From Plantago ovata (lineage: Eukaryota; Streptophyta; Magnoliopsida; Lamiales; Plantaginaceae): a stretch of DNA of 64,000 bases. The stretch lies in the NCBI GenBank assembly GCA_028274465.1, contig CM051456.1:88646753-88710752 (forward strand), in the 5' to 3' direction. The notes beneath the pieces are model-generated. The model was not told where the DNA came from. It saw only the letters and a list, made by a program, of their open reading frames with translations, and searched no databases. A program made the position numbers and the translations under genes. Below, in pieces: positions 23,316 through 64,000 of this stretch (its first letter is position 1; the number at the start of each line of letters is the position of its first letter).

Positions 23316-24520
23316 GAGTTTGAGCATGTTGCACAAGATGTGTTGAGAGTGAATTTTCATTGACCTATTTCTTATGAGTTTGAGTCTATTGCCCAGGATG
23401 TACTACGGAGGTCACATTTGTCTACGTGTGCCTCAGGAGTTTGATCCTGTTGTAATCAGTTTGCCAACGGGAATGAATTTGAGATCTACACTTTCCGAAT
23501 TTGAGCATGTTATACTAGCCTACTAGGTACCCAACGTCAACTAGGAGCGAATTTGTGATCTATGCTTTCTCAATTTTAGATTGTTGCACTAGCTGTCCCA
23601 AGGGAGCAGAATTTATATTTATGCCTTATGAATTTGGGAAGGTTGCACTACAAAGGCGCCAAAGTGGAGACCAATTGTGAAATCACCCGTATGAGTAAAA
23701 TTATGATTTGTGCCTTTTGAGCTCAAGCTTATTGCACTCCGCCCATAGAGAGTCAATTTGTGATTTATGCCTTATGAGTTTGAGTAAAGGTGTCAAAAGG
23801 ATCGTTCGAATCGGATTCGCATAAAAAATTTCGGATCAGATTGTTTCGAGTGAGTTATTTTATTTCGGGAGACTTCGGATAGTGTTCGGAATTTGGGTCT
23901 TGAACGGATTCACATGTTGTTCGGATTATAAATCTCTGAACATTTTGGACCGGGTCACAATTGAATTGGGTGAATTTGGATCGAGTCAATTTGGATTCAG
24001 TGTTCATCGAATGTTTGACTGCAAAAATTCTTATAATGAAAATTTATAAATTATTAAATTTTCAAAATCTTAATCGTAAGTTAGTTATAGATAAAATATT
24101 TATTATAAGTGAAATTACTTAAATTTTTCTTACAAATTTAATTCGGTTTGGATGAGTTCGGGTCACATTTAATTCGAATCGGATGGACTTTAGATCTACT
24201 CTATTCAGGTGGTTCGGATCACATGAGTTCGGATCAATTGATTCGGGGTGATTTCGGATCGAATCTCATGTCAAAGTTCGGATAGTTGACTAAAGTATTT
24301 TGGGTTAGACTTCAGATTTCGGATACAGATGTATTTTGCCAGGTCTAATTTGACCCTATTGCACGGGGTGTACCACGAGATGCGAATTTGTGATCTATGA
24401 CTTTCGAGTTTGAAAATATTGAATAAGGTACACCACAAGAGTGAATTTGTGACCTATACATTATGAGTTAAGGGTCTTGCACTGGTTTCCCACATAGAGC
24501 AATTTTATGATATATGACTC
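23316..24520. repeat. Degenerate minisatellite, unit about 65-75 bp
   Basis: Imperfect units follow the pattern GAGTTTGAG, then a TTGCACT-like word, a variable spacer, GAATTTGTGATCTATG and CCTTAT. About seven units lie in 23316-23784 and about three in 24347-24520. The two blocks are separated by an unrelated insertion at 23785-24346. There is no coding potential. Confidence 0.6.
23785..24346. mobile_element. Probable hAT-like MITE inside the minisatellite
   Basis: It starts TAAAGGTGTCAAAA and ends TTTTGCCAGGTCTA, imperfect inverted termini with 10 of 14 positions matching, close to the TARRGRTGNCAAA type of plant hAT ends. The interior is full of TTCGGATC words and has no ORF. The flanks (AGTTTGAG and ATTTGACC) give only a weak target duplication. 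Length about 560 bp. Confidence 0.45.
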
Positions 24521-25175
24521 CATATAATTAATTTTATAGCCATAAAAGTACTATATTTATATTTATATTTTAACTATATATTTTATTTTGTCAAGTACAA
24601 CTTTTATACCCGTCGGAATTGTGAACTAGTAAAGTAAAAAAAAAGAGTTACGAATTGGGTCACAAATTGGTATGAAAAGGTAGATGATTTTGTGCACCGT
24701 TGATTGGGTCACAAATTGGTACCATGTCTAAAAACCGAAAACCGATATTATTTTGCTAAGATCGTGAAGCTATTGAAAATTTTCCCAAAACCAACACCGG
24801 GTGGAAAAGTAATCAATCGGAAAAGGTCAGAAAGCAAGACCATAGTGCGTCATTCATCTTTTTGAATTAAAGCAAGCAATATCGGCAATCGATTCGTCCC
24901 TTTACATCTATCTCTCAGCTTTGGCTCCAGTCAGCACTGCAGTATTCATTTCCAATCCTGTAAAACGCAAAACCTTCGTCATCACAGAGAGACCCAAATT
25001 GACTGGAAACTTCTCTCCGCAACGTTTCTCCATCCATTTCTCTGCTAACCGCGTATCAAATTTCCACCACGCGTCCACAATAAAACTGAAATGAGGAAAA
25101 ACCCCCAAATAACATAAACCCTTTCAAATTCATCTAGATCTCCTTTTTCCACCTTGAAGCTCAACAGTTTCAATT
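24521..25175 (+). promoter_or_regulatory. Upstream region and 5' UTR of callose synthase gene
   Basis: This is a gene-free stretch between the minisatellite and the ATG at 25176. The last 300 bp or so are richer in CT (for example CATCTATCTCTCAGC and AACTTCTCTCCGC), as expected for a plant 5' UTR. I see no convincing TATA box. Near 24705-24725 the words GATTGGGTCACAAATTGG repeat an earlier copy at 24655. Confidence 0.4.
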
Positions 25176-56168
<30,993 letters not shown>

Positions 56169-56500
56169 CTAAGGCTGAACTTTGGCGGCTTCCCTTTTTA
56201 TTTTCATCTATGCCAATTGAGGTGTTTGACAGAGGACACTTGCTGTAGTTGGTGAATAGTAGGTATTAGTTCTGGAGTGGGATGATTGATACCAATTTTT
56301 TGTAAGCATCTGATGTATATATATGTACTGTATGTACATTGATGTGTCTTGTTAGTTATTTTTAGTACTTGTTTTGTTATGAAAACGCGGTCTTAGCTTA
56401 GGTGTCAGGTTATTTGCAGGCATCTTACTTAGAAATACGTTGTAATGCTGTACTGACTACGGAGTAATAATCTTACCGATTTGTTGATTTCACAATAAGG
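56169..56500 (+). other. 3' UTR and downstream flank of CALS10
   Basis: The region following the TAA has T-rich plant 3' UTR character (TTTTTGTAAGCATCTGATG, TGTACTGTATGTACATTG). No canonical AATAAA is obvious; AATAAT at about 56466 and AATAAGG at about 56494 are possible near-upstream elements. Confidence 0.4.
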
Positions 56501-56749
56501 TTAGTTCAATTAAATTCAGAATAATTAATTTCAGTTCAGGTTTAGGTTTGTTTAATTAAAATTTATACTTAAAAAAAGTTCAATTCAGATTAATCAAGTC
56601 CAAATTAGTATTAGTTTAGAAATTTTTAGACGAATCAAACTAACCCTTACATCACTAGCCAATATGTTAAGTGTTAAGTAAATTGGACTGGTATAATTTT
56701 TTGAAGGCGTTGGATATTATAATACTCCTCTTTGCAAAATATGCCTGAA

Positions 56750-57560
56750 CTTGGAATATGGGTACCACTAAACAGACATTAGTAATCAATTTGAACTATA
56801 ATATATCGAGACATCGGGCTTCAACCAACGGGAACGACAAATCGGGCATTAGTATTTCGTGAACGATAAATTGGGCATTAGGATTTCGGGAAAGATAACT
56901 CGGGCTTCAACAAAACGAGTACCACTAAACCGGCATTAGTAACCAATTTGAACTATATATTCGATCCGTTGGACTAGTATAAAAAATACATCGAGGCAAT
57001 GGGCTTTAACCAAACAGGAACGACAAATCGGGCATTAGTATTTCGGGGGCGATAAATCGGACTTCACCAAAATGCGTAGTAATCAATTTGAACTATATAT
57101 TCATAACGGGCCAATCAAATCGGGGCGGACTTATCGGGTCCCATTCAAATGGAAAAGATATTTTGGGCTAATACACCTAAGCGGTTATCCACTAATCAGT
57201 TAGTACGAAAAGGGTGAACCCAACGGGCACTAATCATTTTTTATCAATGGAACACCCAATGGGGACAAGATAATACGGTCCAATCGGTGATCCACTACGC
57301 ATTATCAACGACAAACGGATAGTTCCAACGGTATATTTTGATTAACGGTGATGGATACCCTAACACATTGGTCAAATTGGGGATCCCAACGGTCAATACA
57401 AACGGGTCCATCCATCGGGCATTAATAAAATGGGTTTCATCAAAGCGGGAACAATAAATCGGGCATCAACAAAACGGAAACGATAAATCCACATTATTAA
57501 AACGGGCTTCAACAAAATGGGCACGATTAATTGGGTTTCAAAAAACGGGAACGATGAAAA
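56750..57560. repeat. Degenerate CGGGCATTA repeat field
   Basis: Recurring words are CGGGCATTAGTA, GGAACGACAAATCGGGC, CGATAAATCGG, AATTTGAACTATATATTC and CTTCAACAAAACGGG, spaced irregularly about 30-60 bp apart. A longer segment (AGTAATCAATTTGAACTATA) occurs at least three times (56780, 56940 and 57066 approximately). There is no coding capacity. The flank up to 58087 shows nothing else. Confidence 0.55.
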
Positions 57561-58087
57561 TCCTATGTGAATAGCCAAATATTTTTTCGTAGCCCGATTT
57601 GTAATGTACGCCCAATTTGTTATTTGGATCGGGTTTGGCACTAAATGCAAAGCCTTATATTTTCCGAGCCTGATTTTATTATTCTCATCTGGTTGGTATA
57701 TCATATTAGCTAAAGTCTAGGAAGAGGCTGGTCCTTCCTAAAACTTTGGAAAGGCTATGTTTTTTCTTATTTCTCACGGTTTTTTGAGTTACTTACACTG
57801 ACCGGCTGGGCAGACCACTTTCGTGATGGTTTTAAGAGACTATGTTATTATTTAAAGTTGTTAGCGTCGAAAATTTTGGTGATAGTTTTAACATAATTTA
57901 TAATAATTTTAAGCGATAATGTGATGATTTTAGGAGGTAATATACAGAAAACATTGGAAAAATCAATCACCAATCTTTTTTTATTTCTCAATTAGTAGCA
58001 GTTTGGTATTCAACCTTCTGCCACCATAATGTACAAAATACATACTTCACCCTATCAAACATTATGTTTTCTCTCTTTGATGATACC

Positions 58088-58907
58088 TGTTGATGGGTAA
58101 ATTATTAAGCCCTTCTAATACGTTCTAAAGCGTTCCTCTTAACTTTAGCCTCCTTCCATTGCAAGTGAAGTTCTGAAAATAACTTGTGGGGGAGGTTAGT
58201 AACGGTTTTTCGGTTTGTCTAATGATCAAACCGGATAATCGACTTTATGGTTAGAGGGTTGAAAGCCACTCTAGTGTATATAGTATAAAGTAGGATAGAT
58301 ATTGATTACCTTTTGAGTTGAATGATGTCCACTATTTATAGTGTTTCCCAAATAGTGATAGGACTCCTGGGATTACGCCAAGTGTACGGCTATGATTGAA
58401 TCTCAAGGCTAAAAGCCCATTAGCTGGCTTAATGGGCCTGGCCCACGTACCAAATTAGGGTTTTTCCAGGGCCAAGTAGGTAATTTCACGCTTTAAGGAA
58501 CGTTCCAGGATTCTGTCCCGTTCTATCGTCCGATAGAGTGTCCGATGCATGGCCCTTCGTCCGAGGTTCCGTCCGATATACGGTCCGATACCGGATGGCC
58601 TTGTGCACTATAGATGGGACATGTAAAAACCTCCGTAAAGTCCGACCAACTTATGTCTCGCGCGCATCGTCCGATACCAAGTTATGTGACGGACATGTAT
58701 CTTGAGGTATCGGACCTTGAGGTTTTGCCCGCGGTCCTTGCAGACATGCTTCTCGCACAGTATGTCGGACACGTGGTCTGAGTAGTGTCTTTTCGGATGT
58801 AGTCTGTTTGTCGGACTAGGGCTTATATGTCGGACATGTGCCCTAGCCGCCGAGGTAAGTCGTCCTTTAGTTCGTACAGCGAATCCGGACATAATCCAAC
58901 ATTAACA
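58088..58907 (-). mobile_element. 3' LTR of the Gypsy element
   Basis: The + strand starts TGTTGATG and ends CATTAACA, an inverted terminal pair matching 7 of 8. On the minus strand a TATA box (CTATAAATA, about 58331-58339) lies some 570 bp from the LTR start, as expected for U3. A purine tract abuts the LTR at 58908. About 820 bp, very rich in GTCCGA words. The other LTR is outside the window, so its ends are inferred. Confidence 0.68.
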
Positions 58908-58920
58908 TATGTCCCCCTAG
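58908..58920 (-). other. Polypurine tract of the Gypsy element
   Basis: On the minus strand ACTAGGGGGACATA directly precedes the LTR start TGTTAATG, the usual arrangement for plus-strand priming. Confidence 0.62.
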
Positions 58921-59413
58921 TTTCCAAGTATCTTGGAACAAGATAGTTGCGTAACTATCAATGTAGTCCGAGTCCCTTGTGAGTCGTACTATTATTTGTG
59001 GTAGGAAATTTTCTAAGTTTTCGTCCGAGTTCATTAGTACTCCAACCCTCCTCTTTTCATTCCATTCCCCCCTCCCCTTTTTATAGTCCGAGTAGCATAA
59101 CACTCGGATTATAAAAAGGAGATATTTTGAAATTTGAAATGTCAAGATCCGGATTTTAGTATCACCTTTCTCGTCCGACTTAGGGCTTTCTCCAATCCGA
59201 GTAAGTCATCAATTTGCTGGACTTGACAAGCTTTTTCTCAAGTTCGCTTCCGAGTGTGGTAGCTTCTTTGTCCGAGTAAGCCATATCAGTTATTAGCGAC
59301 CTTGAAATAGCGACGTTTGTCTCGATTTTCGCAAAGTTTGGGGTCAAACTTCTTTTCATCAGAACTTTTAATCTGGACCGTCGATTCCGACTCATCTAAC
59401 GATCGAGATGATT

Positions 59414-59461
59414 GCTGACGTCAGCGACGTTTCGTATTCCGGGGTCGCCCCTCTATAAATA
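59414..59461 (+). promoter_or_regulatory. Promoter-like module ahead of the antisense ORF
   Basis: A perfect 12-bp palindrome GCTGACGTCAGC (59414-59425), with the TGACGTCA core bound by plant bZIP factors, lies 28 bp upstream of a TATA box CTATAAATA (59453-59461). The spacing and the TATA flanks (CCCCT before, GGGG after) look like a plant core promoter pointing toward the ATG at 59792. A candidate 5' UTR intron runs from GTATGT near 59599 to CCTAG before the ATG. Confidence 0.6.
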
Positions 59462-59791
59462 GGGGTTGATAAGCTCATTTCTTCACTTTTCGCAAACTGC
59501 AAAATTTCTCTCACTAGAAATTTGCTCTCGATCCGATAAACGCGTCCGATACTCTTCCGAGTTCTGCACTTCAAATCCAAGCTTTCACTTCTTTCAAGTA
59601 TGTTTCTCGGACTCTGTTGCTTTTACTCTGTGTTTTTTCTCTTTTTTATCATCCCCTTTTCCTTTTTTCACCTTCCTCATAACGTGCTTTTTAACACTTC
59701 GAGGACTTAAGAAAAAATACTAAAATAACCTCTCGGACGAAACCAGCCAATTATTTGATATATTTGTTCTATTTCTTCCTCCCTTCCTAGG

Positions 59792-62557
59792 ATGTCCGAG
59801 AGAAGAAACTCGAACGAGTCAACTAGGTCAGAGAACGTCGACATGTCGGATATCGACATGGTTGACCTATCTTTCCTCGATGAAGGCTATGTCGCGCCTC
59901 CATCTGCTAATCTGCCCTCCAGTTCGACTCCGATGCGAGAGCTTGCCAAATCGGATGGGCATCTTACTGATGCGTCCAAGGAGGATGATCTGGGTATTAC
60001 TCGCCCAGATCGTCGAGATATTTTAAGCCGGAGACAAGAACTTCCGGTTAGATCTCCGTCCCCGGTTCCTGCCCCTCCGACACGAATTCCCCACGACATC
60101 ATGATGGGGGCAGCGCGAGTAACTGGTCGTGCTTACCGGATGTCGGAACGTGTTTCAACACCACGCTCTCCCGTTATCACCGAGCTCTCCAGTGATTCGG
60201 AGGGCTCCCCGAAAGCCTTGGAGATACCGGGTCTGACTGACCCGACAGTGGCCCGATCCGTGAAGCCTGTAAGTAGAGTTCTCCCCAAAGGTTTCATATC
60301 CCAGACCGTATTGGAGAGTTCTGAAGACGATGACATATTAGCGAGCCGATTCAAGTGGGCTCCAAGTTCCACAGGTGTCGGATAGTCCTCTAGGGCTGGT
60401 CCCTCTGTCGGCGGTGGAACTGTGCCTCGAGACTTGATTGGACCGGATCTCATCCCCGGCCATCAAGGTGAGGACGAGGAAGATAGTGACGATGATGATG
60501 ACGACGAGGCCGAGGAAGAAGAAGAAGGGCCGATAGAAGATGTTCGTCCGGTTGGCGTAGAACTTGACGCCCAAGGCCGTGTCATCAAAAGAACTAAGCG
60601 CGGGGAACTAAAAGGCACCGAGGCGAGGCGAAATAAATTCCCTCGGCCTGTTTCTGCTGTAACTCACTCGGACCCGAACGGCGAGTTGAATGAACTTGGG
60701 ACAACTCCTACCTGTGCTTCGACTGTGCATGAGTCCGAGCTTAATCGGATCCGCTATGAATACTCAATACCGGACTCACTCGAGATCGTGGCACCCGATA
60801 CCAAAAACGCTTTATATAATCCTCCCGCCGGCTACATGTCGGTGCATCTGATGTCACTTGAGCGAGGGTGGCGAGTACCCTATCATGAGGGTTTTAATGA
60901 TATCTTCAACGCTCTCGGGTTTAGTCCGTACCAGTTCATCCCGAGTGCTTTAGGCACGTTGATGTGTTTCGGGGTTTTCTGCCACATTCGAGGAGTGGAG
61001 ATTAACTTCCGAAACTTCAACCAAATATTCCGAGTTGCCATGAGCCCGGGCAACGATCATTTCTACTTTTTCAAGGCTCGCACGGGGTTTGCATTATCCT
61101 CGACGCCCCTTCTTCAGCCGGTTGTAAGTGGTGGAACCGGTACATTTTCGTAAGAAAATTAAGGACTGCCGGGATGTCGGATGCCGAGGCCGCAACTCTG
61201 TCGGACTGGGGCTTTCCCAAAAAGTTCTTCCGGGGTATGTATACGGACTCGCGACCTCTTCTCAATCGTCTCGACAACTAGGTCGCCGAGTTTAAAAACG
61301 AGAATAAGGCCAACCCCATCCGATATTATTATTACGGTTTGATTCTTCAAGCTCCGACTCCCTCTGCTCAATAGGGAAAAAAGCGGGCTGACCCGAAAGG
61401 CAAGAGGGTTGCCTCGGACCCGGTTGAAGTCGATGGTGGCAGTCCTCAAAGGAAGAAAGCTCGGGTGGATGAGGTCGAGTTCGTCGATCTCGCGACCAAA
61501 GAGGGCCGAGATGCTGAGGTCTCGCGTCTCATGTCCATGGACGAGTACGATCGTGCTCATGCTCTCGGACAAATCAGCCGACAGGTACTTAGTACTTTCT
61601 CAAATTTTTCACAAGTTTTTTGTCCTCCTGTTGCTAACTTTTTCTTCCTCGGCTTTGTAGCTAAACTGCTTCGTGCGAGCGATTAATGACCTCGCTGACA
61701 AAAGGCTTGAGTCCGAGTCCAGGACTAAAGAACTAGAGAGGAAGGCTGAGATGGCGGCCTCAAAGGTTGAGTCTCTGGAGGTCGAGGTCCGTACGCTTCG
61801 GAGCAAAAATTCAGAACTCGCCAAGAAAGTGTGCGCGGAGGCTGCGAAGCACCGGTCGTTCAAAGACTCGTTCCTTGGAATCGGGGCTACCCTTCATCAC
61901 TTCCGGGAGAAGCTTGTAGAGAAGCTGAGATTTGCCCGTGTTGAGGTGGCCGAGGACTTCTATAACTCGGTCTCCTACTTATTCGGAAAGCATCAGGCGC
62001 AGGAAGAAGGTCGCGAGGAGGGCTTCCGGTCATGTCTCGGGCAGATGATACGACTCGGGTACGTCAAAGAGGGCCTGACTCTCAATCCTAACAACCTCTC
62101 GGCCGCCAAGCTAGACGATACCAAAAGGGGTAACTTTTCTGACTACCCGAACCGGGACATTACTGATGAGGAGATCGAGGAGGATGAATTCGGAGCCATA
62201 GTCTCGAAAGACGACCCAAATTTCCCGGTAAGGCCAGGCTCTTACCCGGCTTGGTTCCCGGACGTTTTGAGGAGTGGACTTCTCGCTCCGTTCAAGGTGA
62301 ACGAGGCTTGGAACTGCAATTTCCTAACCCTTCCGGGACCTGTCGTCGAGCGTGCCTGCGTTTTTGTTGAGCCGAAAATCTGTCAATATCGGGCTCGTTT
62401 GATTAAGGAGGCCGAGAACATAAAGGCAAATGGTGATCAGCGCGAGCTTACGGCCATCGTTCAATCTCTCGATTCTCGGCTTTTCCCTCTGCAGACACCC
62501 GTCGATGCCCCGGGTTCCAGCTCTTCTACTGCGGCTGCTCCATCTGAAGAATCTTGA
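59792..62557 (+). mobile_element. Antisense extra ORF of the Gypsy element
   Basis: The coding character runs in the opposite sense to the element's pol. The N-terminal part is Ser/Asp-rich (MSERRNSNESTRSENVDMSD). The middle part (60422-61153) holds an acidic run, then IRYEYSIPDSLEI ... NPPAGYMSVHLMSLERGWRVPYH ... FSPYQFIPSALGTLMCFGV, which fits the 'putative gypsy type transposon' family of plant retroelements. The last part (61673-62557) is a coiled coil (ESRTKELERKAEMAASKVES) with a conserved tail. The frame is interrupted in places and a short candidate intron lies near 61585-61661. The function of this family is unknown. Confidence 0.7.
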
Positions 62558-62849
62558 AAGCCGGGTATGCCCGTGCAAGACTGTATTCGATACTCTTTAA
62601 AACAATCTGTTTGTTTATAAGTACTTTTCATTCGGCCCATGGTGGCACATGTATCTCGGATAATGCCTGTATTTTGCTCGTACCTTTACTTAAACAATGT
62701 CGAATGATTCGTGTGTTTTATCATTCTTGAGTAAAAATAACCAAGTGTTTACATGTCGGAATATTTTTGTGTAGAAGTGATTTAACCCGGACAACAACTT
62801 TGTCTTACAAAGTTTAAAGTTGTACAAATTAAAGGTTTGCTCACTAAAA
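62558..62849. other. Spacer between antisense ORF and hairpin array
   Basis: AT-rich, no ORF. TTCATTCGGCCCATGG and several TCGGA words occur. It probably includes the 3' UTR of the antisense ORF. Confidence 0.4.
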
Positions 62850-63300
62850 ATAGTTCCGAGCATATCATATCTCGGCCCTATCAAATGTTTGTAAAATTAA
62901 AATTTCACAAGTTGATAATTTTCTCAATAGATTATGTTCCGAAGCAATTATATCTCGGAACTTTTCCAGTGTTTTTGTAAAAATTGAAATTTCAAAAATC
63001 TAACTTTTAATCTGAGAAATCTATTCCGAGGAGATTTTATCTCGGAACAATCATGTGATCATGTAAATTTGAAATTTTACAAGTTTAACTTTTTAATCTG
63101 TAAAAAGCTATTCCGAGGAAATTTCATCTCGGAACTGTCACGTGCTCTTGTAAATTTGAAATTTTACAAGTTAGTAACTTTATTCCGCAAGAAGCTGTTC
63201 CGAGGAGATTTTATCTCGGAGCTGTTACAAGTTCACTGTAAATTTGAAATCTTTACAAGTGTTAGTAATTCGCTTTTTGCGGAATTCTTTCTCGGAAGTC
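62850..63300. repeat. 87-bp tandem repeat with two hairpins per unit
   Basis: TTCCGA(G) starts at 62854, 62937, 63024, 63111 and 63198, so the last four are spaced 87 bp. In each unit it is followed, after about 10 bases, by CTCGG(AA), which makes a 6-7-bp hairpin. A second inverted repeat (TGTAAA ... TTTACA around TTTGAAAT) occupies the other half of most units. A sixth, poorer unit ends near 63300. The arms are better kept than the rest of the unit. Confidence 0.82.
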
Positions 63301-63816
63301 AATGTGTCGGACGCACCACGTGCTCTTCTTTTTGAGCCTGTGATTCGCTAGTCTTCGTACTCGGAGTCTATAGGTCCGAGACCGAACTTTTTAACATTCC
63401 TAGACCTTCCGAGATGTTTGTTTCTTGGAATAAAAAGTTGAGAACTTTTAATTTTTCGACTTTTTTTCGACTTTGAACTCTCGTCCTCGAGTTTGGCATG
63501 TTCAGGATTCCTTCCATTTCAGCTTTCTGCTCTCTATTCTTCTTTTAGTGTTCTATTCTTTCTCCGGTTCTTTAACCCTCCCAAACCTTAGCGGTCTGTT
63601 GAGTCTTATAAGAATAAAATAAATCATGCGAGGCTTAAGAAATCCTAGAAGAAACCTTAACAAGCTTCATTGTACCAATTTGACGGAAATTCGAATACAA
63701 CTATGACAGTGGGCTTTATAGCCGATTACAGACAAGATAAAAGTCCTTAAACAAAATAAACTGAATTGAAACAGTAAAAGTGGGCTGAGTTCTTGTTGCT
63801 TCACCATAATTTCCCC
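63301..63816. other. Spacer between hairpin array and integrase end
   Basis: No ORF. TCCGAG/CTCGGA words persist up to about 63490 and then stop. The last 200 bp are AT-rich and look like the 3' untranslated part after pol on the minus strand. Confidence 0.4.
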
Positions 63817-64000
63817 TTAAGCGTAAAACTTCTGCAGGTTGATGGCATTCCAGGTGTTTTTCAAGTCTCTTCCCTCCGAGTCCTTAAGGCGGTAACTTCC
63901 GTTGGAGTAAGCTTTCACTATTTTGTATGGTCCCTCCCATTTGCGATGCACTTTTCCAACATTCTCCAGTATTTCCGCCTTCCTTAGAACTAAGTCTCCT
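63817..64000 (-). mobile_element. Gypsy integrase C-terminus (partial at right edge)
   Basis: On the minus strand the translation reads GDLVLRKAEILENV, then HRKWEGPYKIV, GSYRLKDSEG and NTWNAINLQKFYA before a stop at 63817-63819. The GDLVLRK ... WEGPY ... W...L..FY pattern is the C-terminal domain of plant Ty3/Gypsy integrases, normally the end of pol. It continues beyond the window. Confidence 0.9.

Larger units (their letters stand above)
58088..64000 (-). mobile_element. Ty3/Gypsy element (3' part, minus strand), runs off right edge
   Basis: Read on the minus strand the order is the integrase C-terminus (63817-64000), a spacer with a hairpin array (62850-63300), an oppositely oriented extra ORF (59792-62557), a polypurine tract (58908-58920) and the 3' LTR (58088-58907). 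Extra ORFs between pol and the 3' LTR, some in antisense, are known in plant Ty3/Gypsy elements of the Tat lineage, which is the best guess here. The words TCCGA/TCGGA are dispersed through LTR, ORF and spacer. The visible part is broken, with several breaks in the extra ORF. Confidence 0.78.

Overview
The window is nuclear DNA of a flowering plant, most likely a eudicot. It holds one intron-rich host gene with plant splice signals, plant-type LTR retrotransposons, Stowaway-like and hAT-like MITEs, a chloroplast-DNA insertion and many microsatellites. I cannot name the species.

Layout. (1) 1-22083 is a nest of two related Sirevirus-like Copia elements on the + strand. An outer copy (1-5992 and 19758-22083) surrounds an inner copy (5993-19757). 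Both carry a long extra ORF downstream of pol, with its own TATA box and an array of small hairpins ahead of it. (2) 22084-25175 is repeat-rich intergenic DNA: CCGA-rich repeat remnants, a degenerate minisatellite split by a probable hAT-like MITE, then the host gene's upstream region. (3) 25176-56168 is a complete callose synthase gene of the CALS10/GSL8 type. I placed 51 exons by hand; together they encode 1907 residues in one uninterrupted frame. Its introns hold a (TA)n tract, a four-copy tandem duplication with a MITE inside a MITE, a chloroplast petB fragment, GC-rich palindromes, further MITEs and trinucleotide repeats. (4) 56169-58087 is the 3' flank with a degenerate CGGG-rich repeat. 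(5) 58088-64000 is the 3' end of a minus-strand Ty3/Gypsy element: LTR, polypurine tract, an antisense extra ORF with its own TATA box, an 87-bp double-hairpin array and the integrase C-terminus. It runs off the right edge.

Main unexpected signal. Each of the two unrelated retroelement families is saturated with its own short motif in both orientations: TTGCTGAA/TTCAGCAA in the Copia pair and TCCGA/TCGGA in the Gypsy element. Each family also uses that motif as the arms of an array of hairpins. In the Copia arrays the arms change together so that pairing is kept. Each family carries an extra ORF behind its own promoter. This resembles a private-motif arrangement in which an element-encoded factor recognises its own DNA or RNA. 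The motif pattern is visible in the sequence; the function is inference.

The host gene acts at the plasma membrane, making callose at cell plates and plasmodesmata. The retroelements are treated as fossils: all are broken or incomplete, and the inner Copia copy looks recent.
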